Assembly (NCBI GenBank): GCA_016508695.1
Contig: VNKQ01000008.1
Location: 1,798,001-1,862,000, forward strand
Reading direction: 5' to 3'
Length of the DNA: 64,000 nucleotides
Source of the DNA: Hyphodiscus hymeniophilus
Taxonomy: Eukaryota > Ascomycota > Leotiomycetes > Helotiales > Hyphodiscaceae
Shown here: in pieces, positions 47,761 through 59,216 of the stretch
Numbering within the stretch: position 1 is the first letter of the stretch
Layout: every line of letters begins with the position of its first letter
Made by a program: the position numbers and the translations under genes
The notes under the pieces: model-generated
What the model saw: only the letters and a program-made list of their open reading frames with translations
Told to the model about the DNA's origin: nothing
Database searches by the model: none

Positions 47761-50700
47761 ATGGCTCCTCGACCTGGAAGCAAAGCTGGTCCCTTTCCAC
47801 ACAAGCCCCATGGCAGCAAGACGCCTCATCTTACTTCTTCTCCAGCTCCCAACACTGCTTGGACTCCGCTGGTTCTCACAAAATCGACGGCTTACGAACT
47901 GAAAACCCTGTATCCTGAAGGGGCGGCTGTAAGCGAAGTGGTCCAGCACAGTGTTGAGACCTTGAAATCTAACATAGGAGAAATGGTTCGCTGGGCAAAT
48001 GTTACAACCCTGGATCCTGAAGGGGCGGCTGTAATTGAAGGCGTCAAGCACAGTGTTGAGACCTTGCTATCCAACATAGGAGAAATGCTTCACTGGCCAA
48101 AGGTCTGTACATCTGGGTCTGCTCTGCATCAAACCTATAAGCTAATTCGTTGGTAGGGTGAGAATGCTGGGACGGATACAGCCGTTAAAAACAGAGGTTG
48201 TGAGTCTGAACCAGAACGAGACAGCGAAGAGATGATCAACACTCAGGAGAATGAAGAAGTCCTTCCGACACAGCATGATGTCAAGAATCCAACTGAAGGT
48301 AAGTTCATCCAGGCTACGAGAATGGGTTTCCATACCTCATGTGACCAGAGCTACTAAAGCATCAAGGTCGAGGTTGTGATGCTTGGATGCAGATACTTCA
48401 GAATTATTTGAATCATTGCTAACTTTTCATCAACAACTAGCAACAGAGGGTCCGAATGCACAAGCCAAGTCTAGAAAAAAAAGACGACGACAACGCAAGG
48501 GAAAGAAACCATCAAATCCCGCTTCAGCTTCCGATGCGCTTAATCAAACCACCGGTCATACCAAAGAGACTGTCAACGGTATCGCAGCAGAGACCCACAA
48601 AGTTCGTGGCACCGGCAAGGCTGGACCAGGTTATGACAAGTGGGAACTTTTTAGGAAGACTACAGGTTTTGAAGTAAGCCTCGTTCAGAATCCTAGCAAT
48701 CATGTCAGGCGATTTGCTTATTGTGATCTATAGGGAGATCTCCCGGCCGCCATACCTCCACATATCTTCCTAATCGCCGTTAACTCCCCTGGATATATGC
48801 TTAAACAAGTCATGAGCCCATCGATAGATGAGTGGTCCGACGAGGACATCAAGGAAATGCAAGACTCCCTCAAGTCTAACAAGCAATCGGTGGTTACTCC
48901 GAAACTGGCCGCCGAAGCCCTTCAACGCTTTGAAGAGCTTTGTAAACACCATGACTTCGACTATCCTATTAGGATCTTGACATCAGATCCCTTCGAGGTG
49001 AATCAACCTACTTCTTCTGGACATTCTATGAATTCCAAAGCCGCAGCAGATTATCTAGCCGCCATCCATAGGAAGCAGGGTCTAGCCTCTACCAAAAGCG
49101 ATCAAGTTCTACAACCTTCACTTTCGACTTGGCAACCTTTAGCTTTGACTTCCCTACCTTTAATCTCGATTTCCCAACCTTTAGCTTCGAATTCCCAACC
49201 TTTAGCTTCGAATTCCCAACCTTTACCTTCGACTTCGCAAGCATCACCTTTGACTTTGCAACCTTTAGCTTCGAATTCCCAACCTTTAGCTTCGACTTCG
49301 CAAGCATCACCTTCGACCTCCCGAATCGCAATTGAGGATTCCACAGACGATGAAAAGTACCCCGATTCTCTTTTCGATCTCGACCGACCGCTCTTCTTCG
49401 ATCGCCCCCTCTCCAGCATGCGACAAATCAACCAAGAAATCGCAAGACTTCAAGGCCAACCCCCCCTCCCGGATGCCGAAGACGGAGATATCAAAGATGA
49501 GCCGGAGACACTCCAGCCTATTCCGGACGCTGCAGAAGACAAGAGAGCTGCCGCACAGAAGATTCTCAGCGAAGCGCGAGCGCGCCTCCGCACCTTCAAA
49601 GCTGCAAACCCCGTGTCGCCAAAGACTTCTCGCCCCGTCAGCCCAGTCGAGGATGAGGAGCAGCCCCGAGTAACAACAACGTCAGCTGTATGGCCAGAGG
49701 TGGAGGTAGATGCGGAATTTGACCACCTCGCAGCCGCAAACTCGATCTTCAGCCTCCTCGCGACGATCCAACCGACCCCGAGCTCTCCCACCGCCACCGA
49801 GATTGCAGAGGAACGAGCAACGCGCCTCCTCGCAGACATCGACGCCGAGATGGCTGAGAAGCAGTCTGTGTTAGACGCTGCGGAGTCTTCATATAGAGAA
49901 GGTTGCCCTGAGCAGCGCAGAATCCAGGCGGGGGTCGAAACTGCAGAAGCCGTACTTCAGGATCATCGCAATGGAATCCGCAGTGGGCCTCAAGAGGATG
50001 TCGCCAGTCCTGTTGGACCAGCGCCCGGTCAGAAGAGAGGTGGACATGAGGCCAATCCGCGTGAATGCAGAGTTGAAGTCAGAACTCCAACAGTTGTTAA
50101 AGCTGTAGAGATGGGTCCGCAGATGAGCCCTCTTGATCTCGCGATACTCAATGCTGAGAATAAGTACCACATGGAGTCCAGCCAGACAGCACAGTGCCAA
50201 CAGGCAAGCTCTTTGTCTTCGACTTCGGATCTTGAGGGTATTAAGAAGACCCGTCTTACATCAACCGACGCCGAAAGTCTTCGGGCCGTGTGGGGAGAAC
50301 AGCAACCGCTATTAGAAGCCGCTCGAAAGAGTCGTCTTGCCTACCAGAATGAGCTCGAGCGTGATAGAGCTATGGGCTTTAGACCCAGTGACAAAGGAAT
50401 GGGAAAGGCGAAGATGGAACATGGAGCGGACGATCTCGCCATGTATGATCTGGCTGGTGCTGATGAGGGAGAGGGAGAGGGAGAGGGTGCATCGCAGAGT
50501 CCGATGACATCGTAAGTCCAATTTCAAGCCAGAAAGGACCCGCGATTAATTTCCCAAACTCACCCACCAAGCAGAGAGGCAGATATTCCCCCAGCATTGA
50601 ACATCAAGAAAGAGACACCCATTGGTCACCACGATGCTGCCAGCCCCCGCAAGTCGATTCCTCAAGCTGAAGTCGTATACATCCCTCGACTAAAGCTCAG

Positions 50701-52070
50701 CGATAACGAAGGCGGTGCTATTCCACTGCTCCTTGGCAAAAACACACCTCTCGCACTGTAAGTCGTTCTTCATCTCTCATCCCATCATGAATTCTTACCC
50801 TAACTCACCCATCTTCTCTAGACACGCAGCCGCAGTCCGCAAAGTCCTTTCCGCTGGGCAGACCACTGACCGTTGCCCTGATTGTGCTCGGGAAGTAGCA
50901 GCGGAGGAATCCGACGGCCATGCAGCAGCGATGCCTGGTATCGTTGACGGACTTGGACTGTGAGCATTCTCTTCCACTCCGTCCTCAATCTCACAAGCTA
51001 ACCACAAGGATCAGACCACGCAACTTCCACGGACTCGATCCCTTCGACGGTGTCTACCCTCTTCGAAAGCAAGCCGATCCGAAGCTCCAATCTCGCAAGC
51101 CCAGAAAACACATGTCCGAAAAACAAGAATTGGCCGAGATCGAGAAGGACGTCAAGATGTTTAAAGAGGCTATGCGTGAGCGTAAGGTTCGATTGGTAAC
51201 GGATGCTCGGATACAATTGCACTCAGCTAGAGCCGACCTTGACACTGCCGTGAAGTGGGCGAAGGAGGAGATGAGACTGGATCAGTTGATTGAGCTCCGC
51301 GCTGAGCAATATCATCTCATGCTCATTTCCGGTCGAAGATATGATAAAGGAGAGACCAAGTAAGTGCCGGTTCCAAGCCTGTTGATGGAGGCTCTCCTTC
51401 TCGATGCTACCCCTCGGTCGAGCAACTACTGACTCCATCCAGCCTGCCCGGTCTAGGCCAAGAAGCACAGAGCCAACTAACGTTCATGGACTGCGACAAG
51501 CCCGAACAGATCCGACGCGCTGGCGAACTCCGCGAGATACGCAAGAGATACTATGCGCGAGTTGCGAACGAGGGGTCCGCACCCGTCTACGACGCCAACG
51601 ATTTCCTGCAAGCCGAGATGCGCTCCGTAATGTTCACACCGCAAGACGAAGCAGAGATGACGCTCTATCACTCTACTGTGGAGGACGCATTGATATCAAG
51701 CTTTGGTGAGCCGGAGGCCGCTGCTGATGATACAGATTCAGATTCAGATACGGAGCCCATGCCCACGCTTCAGGAGTTGCGCGCCGCAATGGACAATTAT
51801 GCGAATCAGAGGGCTCCGGCAAACTCGGAGAAGGCAGAGGCGCGGGAACTTCCGGTTGGTGATAAGGTTGAGGATCAGATTCGTAGGAGACAAGAGGCGA
51901 GAGAGAAGCAGGAGGCTGATAGACGAAGAATGATTGCTAAGAGAGAGTTGGCCAAGGAGGTCAAGGAGGCGAAGGAATCTGTTACTGGTGGTGGTGGTGG
52001 TGGTGCTGGTGGTAATCGCGGTGGTGGCAAGAAGGGGAAGAAGGGAAAAGGACGAAAACATAAGAAGTAA
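47761..52070 (+). CDS. Large repeat-bearing protein of unknown function
   Basis: The exons are 47761-48102, 48157-48298, 48393-48673, 48734-50511, 50575-50757, 50822-50959, 51009-51359 and 51443-52070, giving 1280 residues in one frame with clean splice sites. No family was recognised. A 34-residue unit is duplicated near the N-terminus (PEGAAV..V.HSVETL.SNIGEM). Next comes a basic KKRRRQRKGKK patch. Exon 4 holds ten tandem 7-residue repeats of QPLASNS type. Long charged coiled-coil-prone stretches follow, with one CPDC motif (exon 6). The C-terminus has (GE)n- and G-rich runs, then GKKGKKGKGRKHKK. Nuclear or nucleolar location is guessed from the basic patches only. Confidence 0.75.
47906..48109 (+). 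repeat. 102-bp in-frame tandem duplication within coding exon 1
   Basis: Units begin at 47906 and 48008 (period 102 bp, 34 codons). They share TCCTGAAGGGGCGGCTGTAA and CACAGTGTTGAGACCTTG, with differences scattered between them. Confidence 0.85.
49112..49321 (+). repeat. Coding minisatellite, ten 21-bp units
   Basis: Ten consecutive 21-bp units encode heptads around QPLASNS (variants QPLALTS, LPLISIS, QPLPSTS, QASPLTL, QASPSTS). Units 3, 4 and 7 are the same heptad. The array is free of stops on both strands. Confidence 0.9.
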
Positions 52071-52507
52071 GTCTTCTACTTGGAAACTAGTTGACAGTTG
52101 TGGTGGAATGAGCTACCGAGGAACCTTGGTACGAGACGACACGAAAAGATGTTGGATTACGAAGCGAGGTTGGCATAAAGACAGAGACAAAGTGGGAGCA
52201 TCACTTGACGTGTATGGAGTAGTTATCACAGCATCAAATACAATCAACAAATGAACCCCAAGTCATGAATCCCTTTTTCATTGCATGTCGCTCGTCAGTC
52301 ATGCCATGGTATCTAACCCAGGAGAGTTTCCAGGCCTATGAGAAGCCGTAAAACCCAGTCCAACTTTCTTACAACCAGACCATCAAGCATCCGTCCATGA
52401 TTCATAATTTCGCAAGGCATACCAAAGAGGAAAGAGTATCCTAGGAGTCGGAGAAGACCTTTCGTCTAGCCTACCAACATTGAACAGCTCACACTCAAAA
52501 ACAATCA
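52071..52507. other. convergent intergenic region
   Basis: 437 bp between two 3' ends. No gene was seen. Confidence 0.6.
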
Positions 52508-53969
52508 TCAAACAAGACCATCGTAGAGCGATAAAGCTGAAACAATAGTCTCATCGCGTTTGCTTCCCTCTTTGAATTCCTCCATATCCAGACTGCCGTT
52601 CTCATCCTTGTCCATCATACGGAAGATCTTCTTGACTCGCTTCTCGGGGGTATCTTCATCTGCTGGGAGCTTGACCATGGAACCAACCTGTTGCGAAATT
52701 AGCATAGAGTTCAGCACAATGAACATGGTGAAATGCTGTGCTTGGGAAGCTCTTCTTGTGATCTAAGGCGCAACTCACCATCTTATATATTGCTTCGACG
52801 ATCGCCAGCATCTCATCATAACTGATCTTGCCATCGCCATCGATATCATACAGTTGAAATGCCCAATCGAGCTTGTCCTCCATCTTTCCTCTGCTCGTGA
52901 CGCTGAGAGCGCAGATGAACTCCTTGAAATCGATTGAACCAGACTTGTCGCTATCAAAAACATTGAAGACATAGTCCGCGAATGATGACGGGTCGCCGAA
53001 CGGGAAGAATTGTCGGTAGATCTTCTGGAATTCATCCTTGGTGAGCATACCAGATGGACAATCCTTCAAGAAACCTTGCGATTGTTAGTAAATATTTTGA
53101 GTTTAGGGTACCAACTACTCACCCTTGTACCATTGCTGCAGTTCCTTCTTGTCGAAGTGGGTCGATCGCTGGAGTTCACTGAGCTGCTCTTGAGAGAGCT
53201 TGGATTGCCTATGAGTCTTGGTTAGTCCATCAGCTTCAGCAGCAGCAGCAGTAAAGTCAGATCCACGGAAGAGGCGCCGAAATCTGGAGTTGAGACCATC
53301 GAAAGAGAGTTTTGATTTGAGAGATGAGGGTGAAGAGGTTCCCGAGAGTTGAGACTCCGTGTCGGCCATGTTGGGAATGTGCGTACGGTTGCCAGAGAAT
53401 GACTCGATGGAGAACTTCGATGTGAGTTTATGAGCGGATGAGACGAGCTTGGGGAAGATTTCGTTCATTGGTTCAAGGCCAGAATTTTCTCCAAGATAAC
53501 GGTACAGCTCCATGCTCTCATCGCCAAATTCGGGTGATGGGATGCCTTGCAGAGTCCAATGGGTGAGGAGGGGAGCAAAAAGACCGTAGTTGAAGCCAAT
53601 GTAGAGCTTGAACCAGAACGGGCGTTGATTGTAATAGGGAATTGACCCAAACGCAACCAGATCTGCCATCTCTTGAGTTTCGAGGGCCTTACTCTCCATC
53701 CACGCGATGTCTTGGAGGTGGAACTCGCCGTTCGAAGACTCGGAATCGCGCGCCATCTTGAGCAACCTGGCAAGTTTGTAGAGCTGAATGGGATTTGAAG
53801 TCTTGAAGGTGACGACCTCCTCGCGCTGTTCAAGGCTCGTGAGAGCAAGACTTCCTTTGGGATTCTCCATGGTGTGGTGATGAGTTTCTCATTCGCGAGT
53901 TGTGTTGCGCTGCCATGCGGCATGAGGTCGTCGAAATAATGAAATTAAGCCTACTTACGATTTGCCCAT
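52508..53969 (-). CDS. NCS1: Neuronal calcium sensor 1 (frequenin)
   Basis: The exons are 53959-53969, 53123-53208, 52779-53074 and 52508-52687, giving 190 residues, the family length. Exon 1 is only 11 bp (MGKS). Intron 1 is 750 bp (donor GTAAGT, branch ACTAACC, acceptor CATAG). The N-terminus MGKSQSKLS is an N-myristoylation signal. The EF-hand loops visible are DSDKSGSIDFKEF, DIDGDGKISYDEM and DKDENGSLDMEEF, and the first hand is degenerate (DCPSGML), as usual. The protein ends SLYDGLV. It binds Ca2+ at membranes and activates phosphatidylinositol 4-kinase. The long intron contains an in-frame ORF, listed separately. Confidence 0.97.
53115..53870 (-). CDS. Long ORF in NCS1 intron 1, in frame with NCS1 exon 2 (possible alternative first exon)
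   Basis: From ATG 53870 the frame stays open through the whole remaining intron 1 and across its acceptor, and it joins NCS1 exon 2 in the correct frame. It stops just inside intron 2 (WYKGE then stop) if intron 2 is kept. About 220 residues precede the NCS1 part. They look like real protein, with aromatic- and charge-balanced sequence (GSIPYYNQRPFWFKLYIGFNYGLFAP-type) followed by a serine-rich linker. No family was recognised. If intron 1 is retained, the canonical ATG yields only a 4-codon uORF (MGKS stop), which leaves this ATG for initiation. The product would be a non-myristoylated long NCS-1, or a nested same-strand gene. Confidence 0.5.
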   Translation of the reverse strand: MENPKGSLALTSLEQREEVVTFKTSNPIQLYKLARLLKMARDSESSNGEFHLQDIAWMESKALETQEMADLVAFGSIPYYNQRPFWFKLYIGFNYGLFAPLLTHWTLQGIPSPEFGDESMELYRYLGENSGLEPMNEIFPKLVSSAHKLTSKFSIESFSGNRTHIPNMADTESQLSGTSSPSSLKSKLSFDGLNSRFRRLFRGSDFTAAAAEADGLTKTHRQSKLSQEQLSELQRSTHFDKKELQQWYKGE

Positions 53970-54984
53970 TTTAACTCTTCACTTTCTACCTTCTACCACA
54001 ATCTCGGTTATGTGTCACTGTTGTGCTTCGAAAACCAGCGGTACAGTCGAGACTCTAGAGGGACGGAGAGGCTGTATTGGTTCTGTGATACACAAGGCTG
54101 TCAGCTCCAGGACATGATCATAGGAGCGCATGGAGATATACAGGTAGGCTTGTTCTCTTCCTCACAGAGGATCGAAAATCCTTTCTACACAGCTTCGTCT
54201 CTTGTTGTCGGTGGTGCAGTTGAGGGAATGCAGGTACACAGCGCAGGCAAGTGTCGTCGTCGTGGCTTGTGCAGGAGATCTCAGCCGGTCGTAGGATCAA
54301 GCTTAGGTTCTGGAGTAACAGGCTGAGGTTCTTGACAAAAGTACGAGATTCACTTGGCCGTGCAGGCTGTGTCGTCTTTGGTGGTGGTGGTGATGATGTA
54401 GGTCAGAGGTCAGGTCGGACTCGGAGGAAGCTTGACTGGAGGCGACAGTACAGTAGTCTGGTCCCCTCATCTGGCTTGTCAATCGCAGTGGTGGTGGTGG
54501 TGGGCATGGAGGGGCAATGAAACAATCCGGCCACCGTATTTGGGGCTGTGAAGTCTGGGCGCTTATCTGACGATTTAATAGAATTTCTAGAATGCCCATT
54601 GTCTGCAGAGCCTCATTGAGGATCAGTTTCACAAGACGTGACAAGTCCTTTAAGGTATTGTAGAAACTTCCGACGATAGATAGAGAACTGGTGGTTTGGT
54701 ACGCACATTTGAGTCTGCCGCTGTCACGTGGCCGGTAACCCTTTTCTTGATTCCTCCTTTTAGCGGTTGAAGTCACAAGAGTTTAATAGAGTTTTAAGGT
54801 TTTAGATGGGTCTGATATTCCGACTGACTCGCCATCCTCGGTGACAAATGTTTCTGAGTAAGAGATGAGAATATATAGGCCATCGATTCTTGTTCCCAGA
54901 TCAAATCGTGAGGTATGCCATGTCTTTTTTAGCCATACAAACACAGTTTCATAACAGACATTACTTTATTATTGTTATACGTAT
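53970..54984. other. intergenic region upstream of NCS1
   Basis: 1.0 kb. It has GGT/GAT trinucleotide-rich runs (about 54377-54400 and 54488-54503) and ORFs without recognisable content. It holds the NCS1 promoter and the 3' flank of the next gene. Confidence 0.5.
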
Positions 54985-55964
54985 CTAAAGAAGACAAAGA
55001 GCCATGAGCGAGCTCCAGACAATCCCTCCAGCAACATGCTCAACTTTTAGAGACTCTCCAGCATTGGCCGATTTGGTAGGAGAACCCGTAGAGGCTGATG
55101 TAGTCGTTGATGACAATACCGAGGCAGCAGTCTCACTCTGGTCCTTGGCTGTTGAAGAAGTCGATGCTGGACTTGTCTCTGCACCGAACATCGAAGAAGC
55201 TGTGCTTGTTACCGCACCCTGACTCGTCTCCGTTGAATTTGAAGACGATGTTGCATTGTCCCCAACCAGTCCACAGACCTCAGTCAGTCTCGTCCAACCC
55301 GTCGCAAACTCACTCGCCCACCAGGAGCCTCTGGAGATCAAATAGTAGTAATTAAACATTTTCGCAGATGCCGGATAGTCGTGTGCTGATTTGTAGAACT
55401 CCATGGCACATAGATCATCACATGAGAAGGAGTCTGCGTTTGCGGTGGGTTCGAAATAGCAGTAGGAGCCGTTCCTGACAAATATCAGCATCCGAATGGC
55501 AAGCGAGCAGAGAAGTTGAAGACTTACGAGGAATAGGCACAGTTCGAAGCAAACGTGTACTGAAAGAGCTGTCCCACAATCTCCACTGGATCGAGATACA
55601 TGTCGACATTGTCTCCCCCACCTACGGACTCCTGCGACTTATCTCCCGGAGCTGTACAAGCTGCCTGGACCCCGGCAACGTATGTGTCCAATGATTCCGA
55701 GCAAGTGGGTGTGCAGGTGTTGTCGAAGTCGGAGGGACCTGGCTGGAAACCAGGACGCATCGAGGCTACGAGTCCAAGGAGCGTGGGGTCGCAATTGATG
55801 TCGGCGCTGTATGCATCCTTACATGCTTGTGAGGTGGTGTTGGCCAAGTCTTTGGCTGTGTAATCCCAGTCTGGGCCGGATGTATTGAGATTGAAGGTCG
55901 CGGTGGCAAGGCTGGAGAGTGTCGAGGTGATTGCGAGGCTGTGGTAGATGGCGTGGACCTTCAT
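54985..55964 (-). CDS. GPI-anchored secreted cysteine-containing protein
   Basis: The exons are 55528-55964 and 54985-55474, giving 308 residues. An N-terminal signal peptide ends near residue 22. The ectodomain has paired cysteines (DNTCTPTCSESLDTYVAGVQAAC, NGSYCYFEP, CDDLCAMEFYKSAHDY). It resembles the segments that flank LysM domains in fungal LysM proteins, but no LysM was found. A Ser/Thr-rich stalk (about 200-285) and a hydrophobic tail (GGIVWSSLMALCLL) indicate a GPI anchor. The mature protein is probably attached to the plasma membrane or wall. Ligand unknown. Confidence 0.8.
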
Positions 55965-57341
55965 GTTCGGGGGAGCGTAATTGTGGTATTGACGAAGACC
56001 GGAAACGACAGTGGTAGTTCAGAGAACCATATGTAAGACGGAGAGTTGGAAATACAAAGAGTCGGAGAAGGGCGTGCCCGCTTTCAAATCATCGTAAGAG
56101 AACCTTCTGATGATCGATTTTGCAAAAATCATGGCAATTGTTTTCTTCTCAGCCGCGCATAGACGGCAGCCAAAAATATATTGGCGTCAGGGCACCAATC
56201 ACCATCCGTCGCCCCTCGATTGAGACTCTAGATGCATCTAGTCACCAACCGCCTACTCACGCAAAAGATTGAGGCTCTACAAGTTTTACCTCACGATCCA
56301 AACCACCATACAGATTGCTAGACTTATTATACGTTACATGGGAGCTACGATTGATCTCAACCAGAAGTTGTGGTTTCTTTGCAAGTGCAACTGGAGTAAA
56401 TAATCTCAGTGGTAGTCGTGCATCTTGGTCATCGCAGGCTTCACAGCGTGATTTTGGCACCCGCTGAGAGGACTTCTCATAGATGAATTAATTCACCGTC
56501 TGGTTTCTAGTCCCTCACACTGCTTCTGATACCCTGCGCACCTCGGAGCCTGTTATATCTTATACTGGCCTCCAGATCTAGCACAAAAGTTATGTCTTTG
56601 CGGGGTTCTCTGGGAATTTTCTCACTCTGCCAGATACCATGCTCGCGGAAATTCCGCCGATGCCTATCTCTGGTCACTTTAGCACGTATAAATCAAGATT
56701 TTGGATTTGGCAAAGTCCGGAAATGGTTCTGTATGCTCTTCGAAGTCGAAATTGGGTATATACGGATATCTAAGTGCTTTTCACCTCTGCTCAGCCCCGA
56801 CTACCCAAGAAGGCCCATTGAGAAGAACACGATCTAGGGCTTATGTTACATCTTCTTTCTGGAGATTTGTCATTGATACACCTTCTCCTTCTCTTGTCTG
56901 TGTACTTGTGGGCTCTCATAACTGTCTAGCCGCACAAGGAGAGTCAGGTGTGAACCGAGCAACATATGCAGGAGATATCAGGAAGACTAATACTCGTCTT
57001 ATGCGTGGTTACAATGCTCGATCCAGGCCTCGTATTGAACTTCGTGGAATTTATCATTGCCTTTTTAATGTGATGTCTGGGATTTCCGGACGCTCTAGGG
57101 GTGCTTCATGCATCCCGTTGCTCGCATCGTAATTCCCGAATTAGGTTAGTGAAGAGAAGCAACAAAGCTGGTCTCACCATCATGTAAGCCAGATTGAGTT
57201 CGGGCATAAAAGTAGGCCTCCTCAGCCTTACTTGCCCTCTCCTTCATCTCCTTCAGAGCCTCGGAGGTCACATATTTAAGTACTCGTACTTTTCCCCTCA
57301 TTTTTGATGATCTCCATGTATGAAATCCCGCAACTCCTACG
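55965..57341. other. intergenic region
   Basis: 1.4 kb. It has short ORFs only (for example + 56701-57132). No gene or repeat was recognised. Confidence 0.5.
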
Positions 57342-59216
57342 ATGAACGAACAACCAGCAACCGAGATCCCAGCTACCCTGGGGAGCCATACACTTCTCAT
57401 TATTCTCACCGTCTCATGTGTAAGCTGTCTCAGTCGGCAAAAGTATTGTTTATTGACTTGTTGGTCGCACAGACTCTATATTTGGCTGTGATTTTAGTCA
57501 GCCATCCTCTGCGCATGTATCCAGGACCCTTTCTGGCAAAGATTTCGTCTCTTCCGCTGGCTTTCCAATGCCGTATGGTCAGACACTCGCAATGGGTCCA
57601 GAAACAACATCAAAAGTATGGCAAAGTAGTTCGGATTGCCCCCAACCATATCTCGATCAGCGACTTCGAAGCTGTACATGAGGTCTATGGACGAAAAACA
57701 GGCTTCTTAAAAGGCCCATTCTACGAAGATGAGTACAATTGTCTTCGGTCTGTGCTCTCCTTGGCTGACTCCCGTCACCATTTCTTCAGGTCAAACCAGT
57801 TCTCTTCAATAGCCGAGACCCTCACTACCATCATCGAAAGCGTAGGGTCATGAACCCTGCTTTCTCTCCGAGTAACATGTTAGAATTCGAGCCTTACATG
57901 ACAAGCAATATACAAGCCCTGGTCAGGGCTTTCGTTCAGCGTCTGCAGGCGACACAGTCCCCGACTCTAGATTTTGGCAAATGGGGTAAACATTCATCTC
58001 CGCTTTTCTTATACACTGCTGAACAAATACAGCTAGCTTCCTTGCATTCGATGTTATTGGTAAGTCAATCTTCCGTATCATTCGAACAAGAGCTGAGCAA
58101 ATACCAGGAGACTATTCATTTGGCGAGCAATTTGGCTTTTTAGCCAGCGGCCGCGATGACTTTAACCTAATCAAAACCATCGATGCCCGAGGAGAAGTCA
58201 TCAACTCCCTCGGCAACCTCCCACTCTGGCTCCGACCATGGATGCAACACTTCCGTATCGATCCATTTTGGTACAACGGATTACGAGCAAAAGCGAACCT
58301 GGAAAAGCTAGGCCGGGCAGCCTACGGCAGGCGCAAATCCGAAATCACATCACGGAAAGATCTCCTCAGTTTCATGCTCAACGCCAAAGATCCTGATACT
58401 GGTTTACCGCTCCCAGAAGATGAGATACTTGCTGAAGCAATTAGTTTCATAGTAGGCGGGAGTGATACGACTGCTTCGACGATGACTTCTACAGTGGATT
58501 TCGTCTCTAGGGATCCGGAACTACAGAATGAGCTTTACCGTGAGCTTTGTGGGATTTTCCCGGGACCCCTGAGCGAGGACTGGGTTGCCACTGATGAGCT
58601 CGCTAGCAAGTTGACGCTCTTGAATGCTGTCATCAAGGAAACGTTGAGGATCCGACCGACTAGCTCTACTGGGCTTGAGCGAGTTACTCCAGCTGGTGGA
58701 AGAAATATTGCAGGCAATTTCTATCCCGAGAATGTAAGCAAGAAGAGAAACCAGATCATCATGATCATGTGGGGGTCTAACCTCGTCTCGCAGACCCTGG
58801 TCAGTGTTCCAACGACAGCGATTCTCCATAATTCGTCTCTGTTCAAAGTCTGTATGAACCCAATCCCCTGTTTCCTACGCTCATCGCTTTCAGGAGCCCC
58901 ACAAATTCAAACCCAAACGATGGACTGGCAAAGAGTCTCATGCTCTGGATGAATGGTTCATACCATTCTCTGTTGGTCCAAGGGCTTGCATTGGGCGGAA
59001 GTAAGTTGGTTCCACCTTGAAGCGTTGCTCCGAATTAGTAATTATTGACCAGTGGACAGTTTTGCATAGATGGAGATGAACAAAACACTAGCAACAATGT
59101 TTCGCTTGTTTGAGTTTCAGCGCACGATCGAGAAGCCGTCAACTACTCGAGAAGGCTTCTTCTTGAAAATCACCGAGTGCGAGGTTAGGATAAAGCTTCG
59201 CAACTCGTTGAAGTGA
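57342..59216 (+). pseudogene. Cytochrome P450 with a nonsense codon just after the heme loop
   Basis: The exons by frame are 57342-57419, 57473-57751, 57790-57985, 58033-58059, 58108-58733, 58794-58847, 58894-59000 and 59060-59216. An N-terminal membrane anchor (TLLIILTVSC, LYLAVILV) precedes YPGPFLAKIS. The I-helix is FIVGGSDTTAS, the K-helix is VIKETLRIRP, and the heme loop is FSVGPRACIGRN. After the last splice junction the reading is N-F-A-stop-M-E-M, with TAG at 59067-59069 where this family has TGG (Trp). The frame then stays open for the expected L-helix and C-terminus to 59216. Translation would end 2 residues after the splice and lose about 49 residues, so a working enzyme is unlikely unless the stop is a sequencing error or is read through. 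One inferred intron (57752-57789) is only 38 bp. Confidence 0.8.

Noticed and set aside
54303..54776. 157-codon minus-strand ORF with a His run
   Set aside because: The His run comes from a GGT/GAT trinucleotide repeat. The remainder is unlike protein and no homology is recognised.
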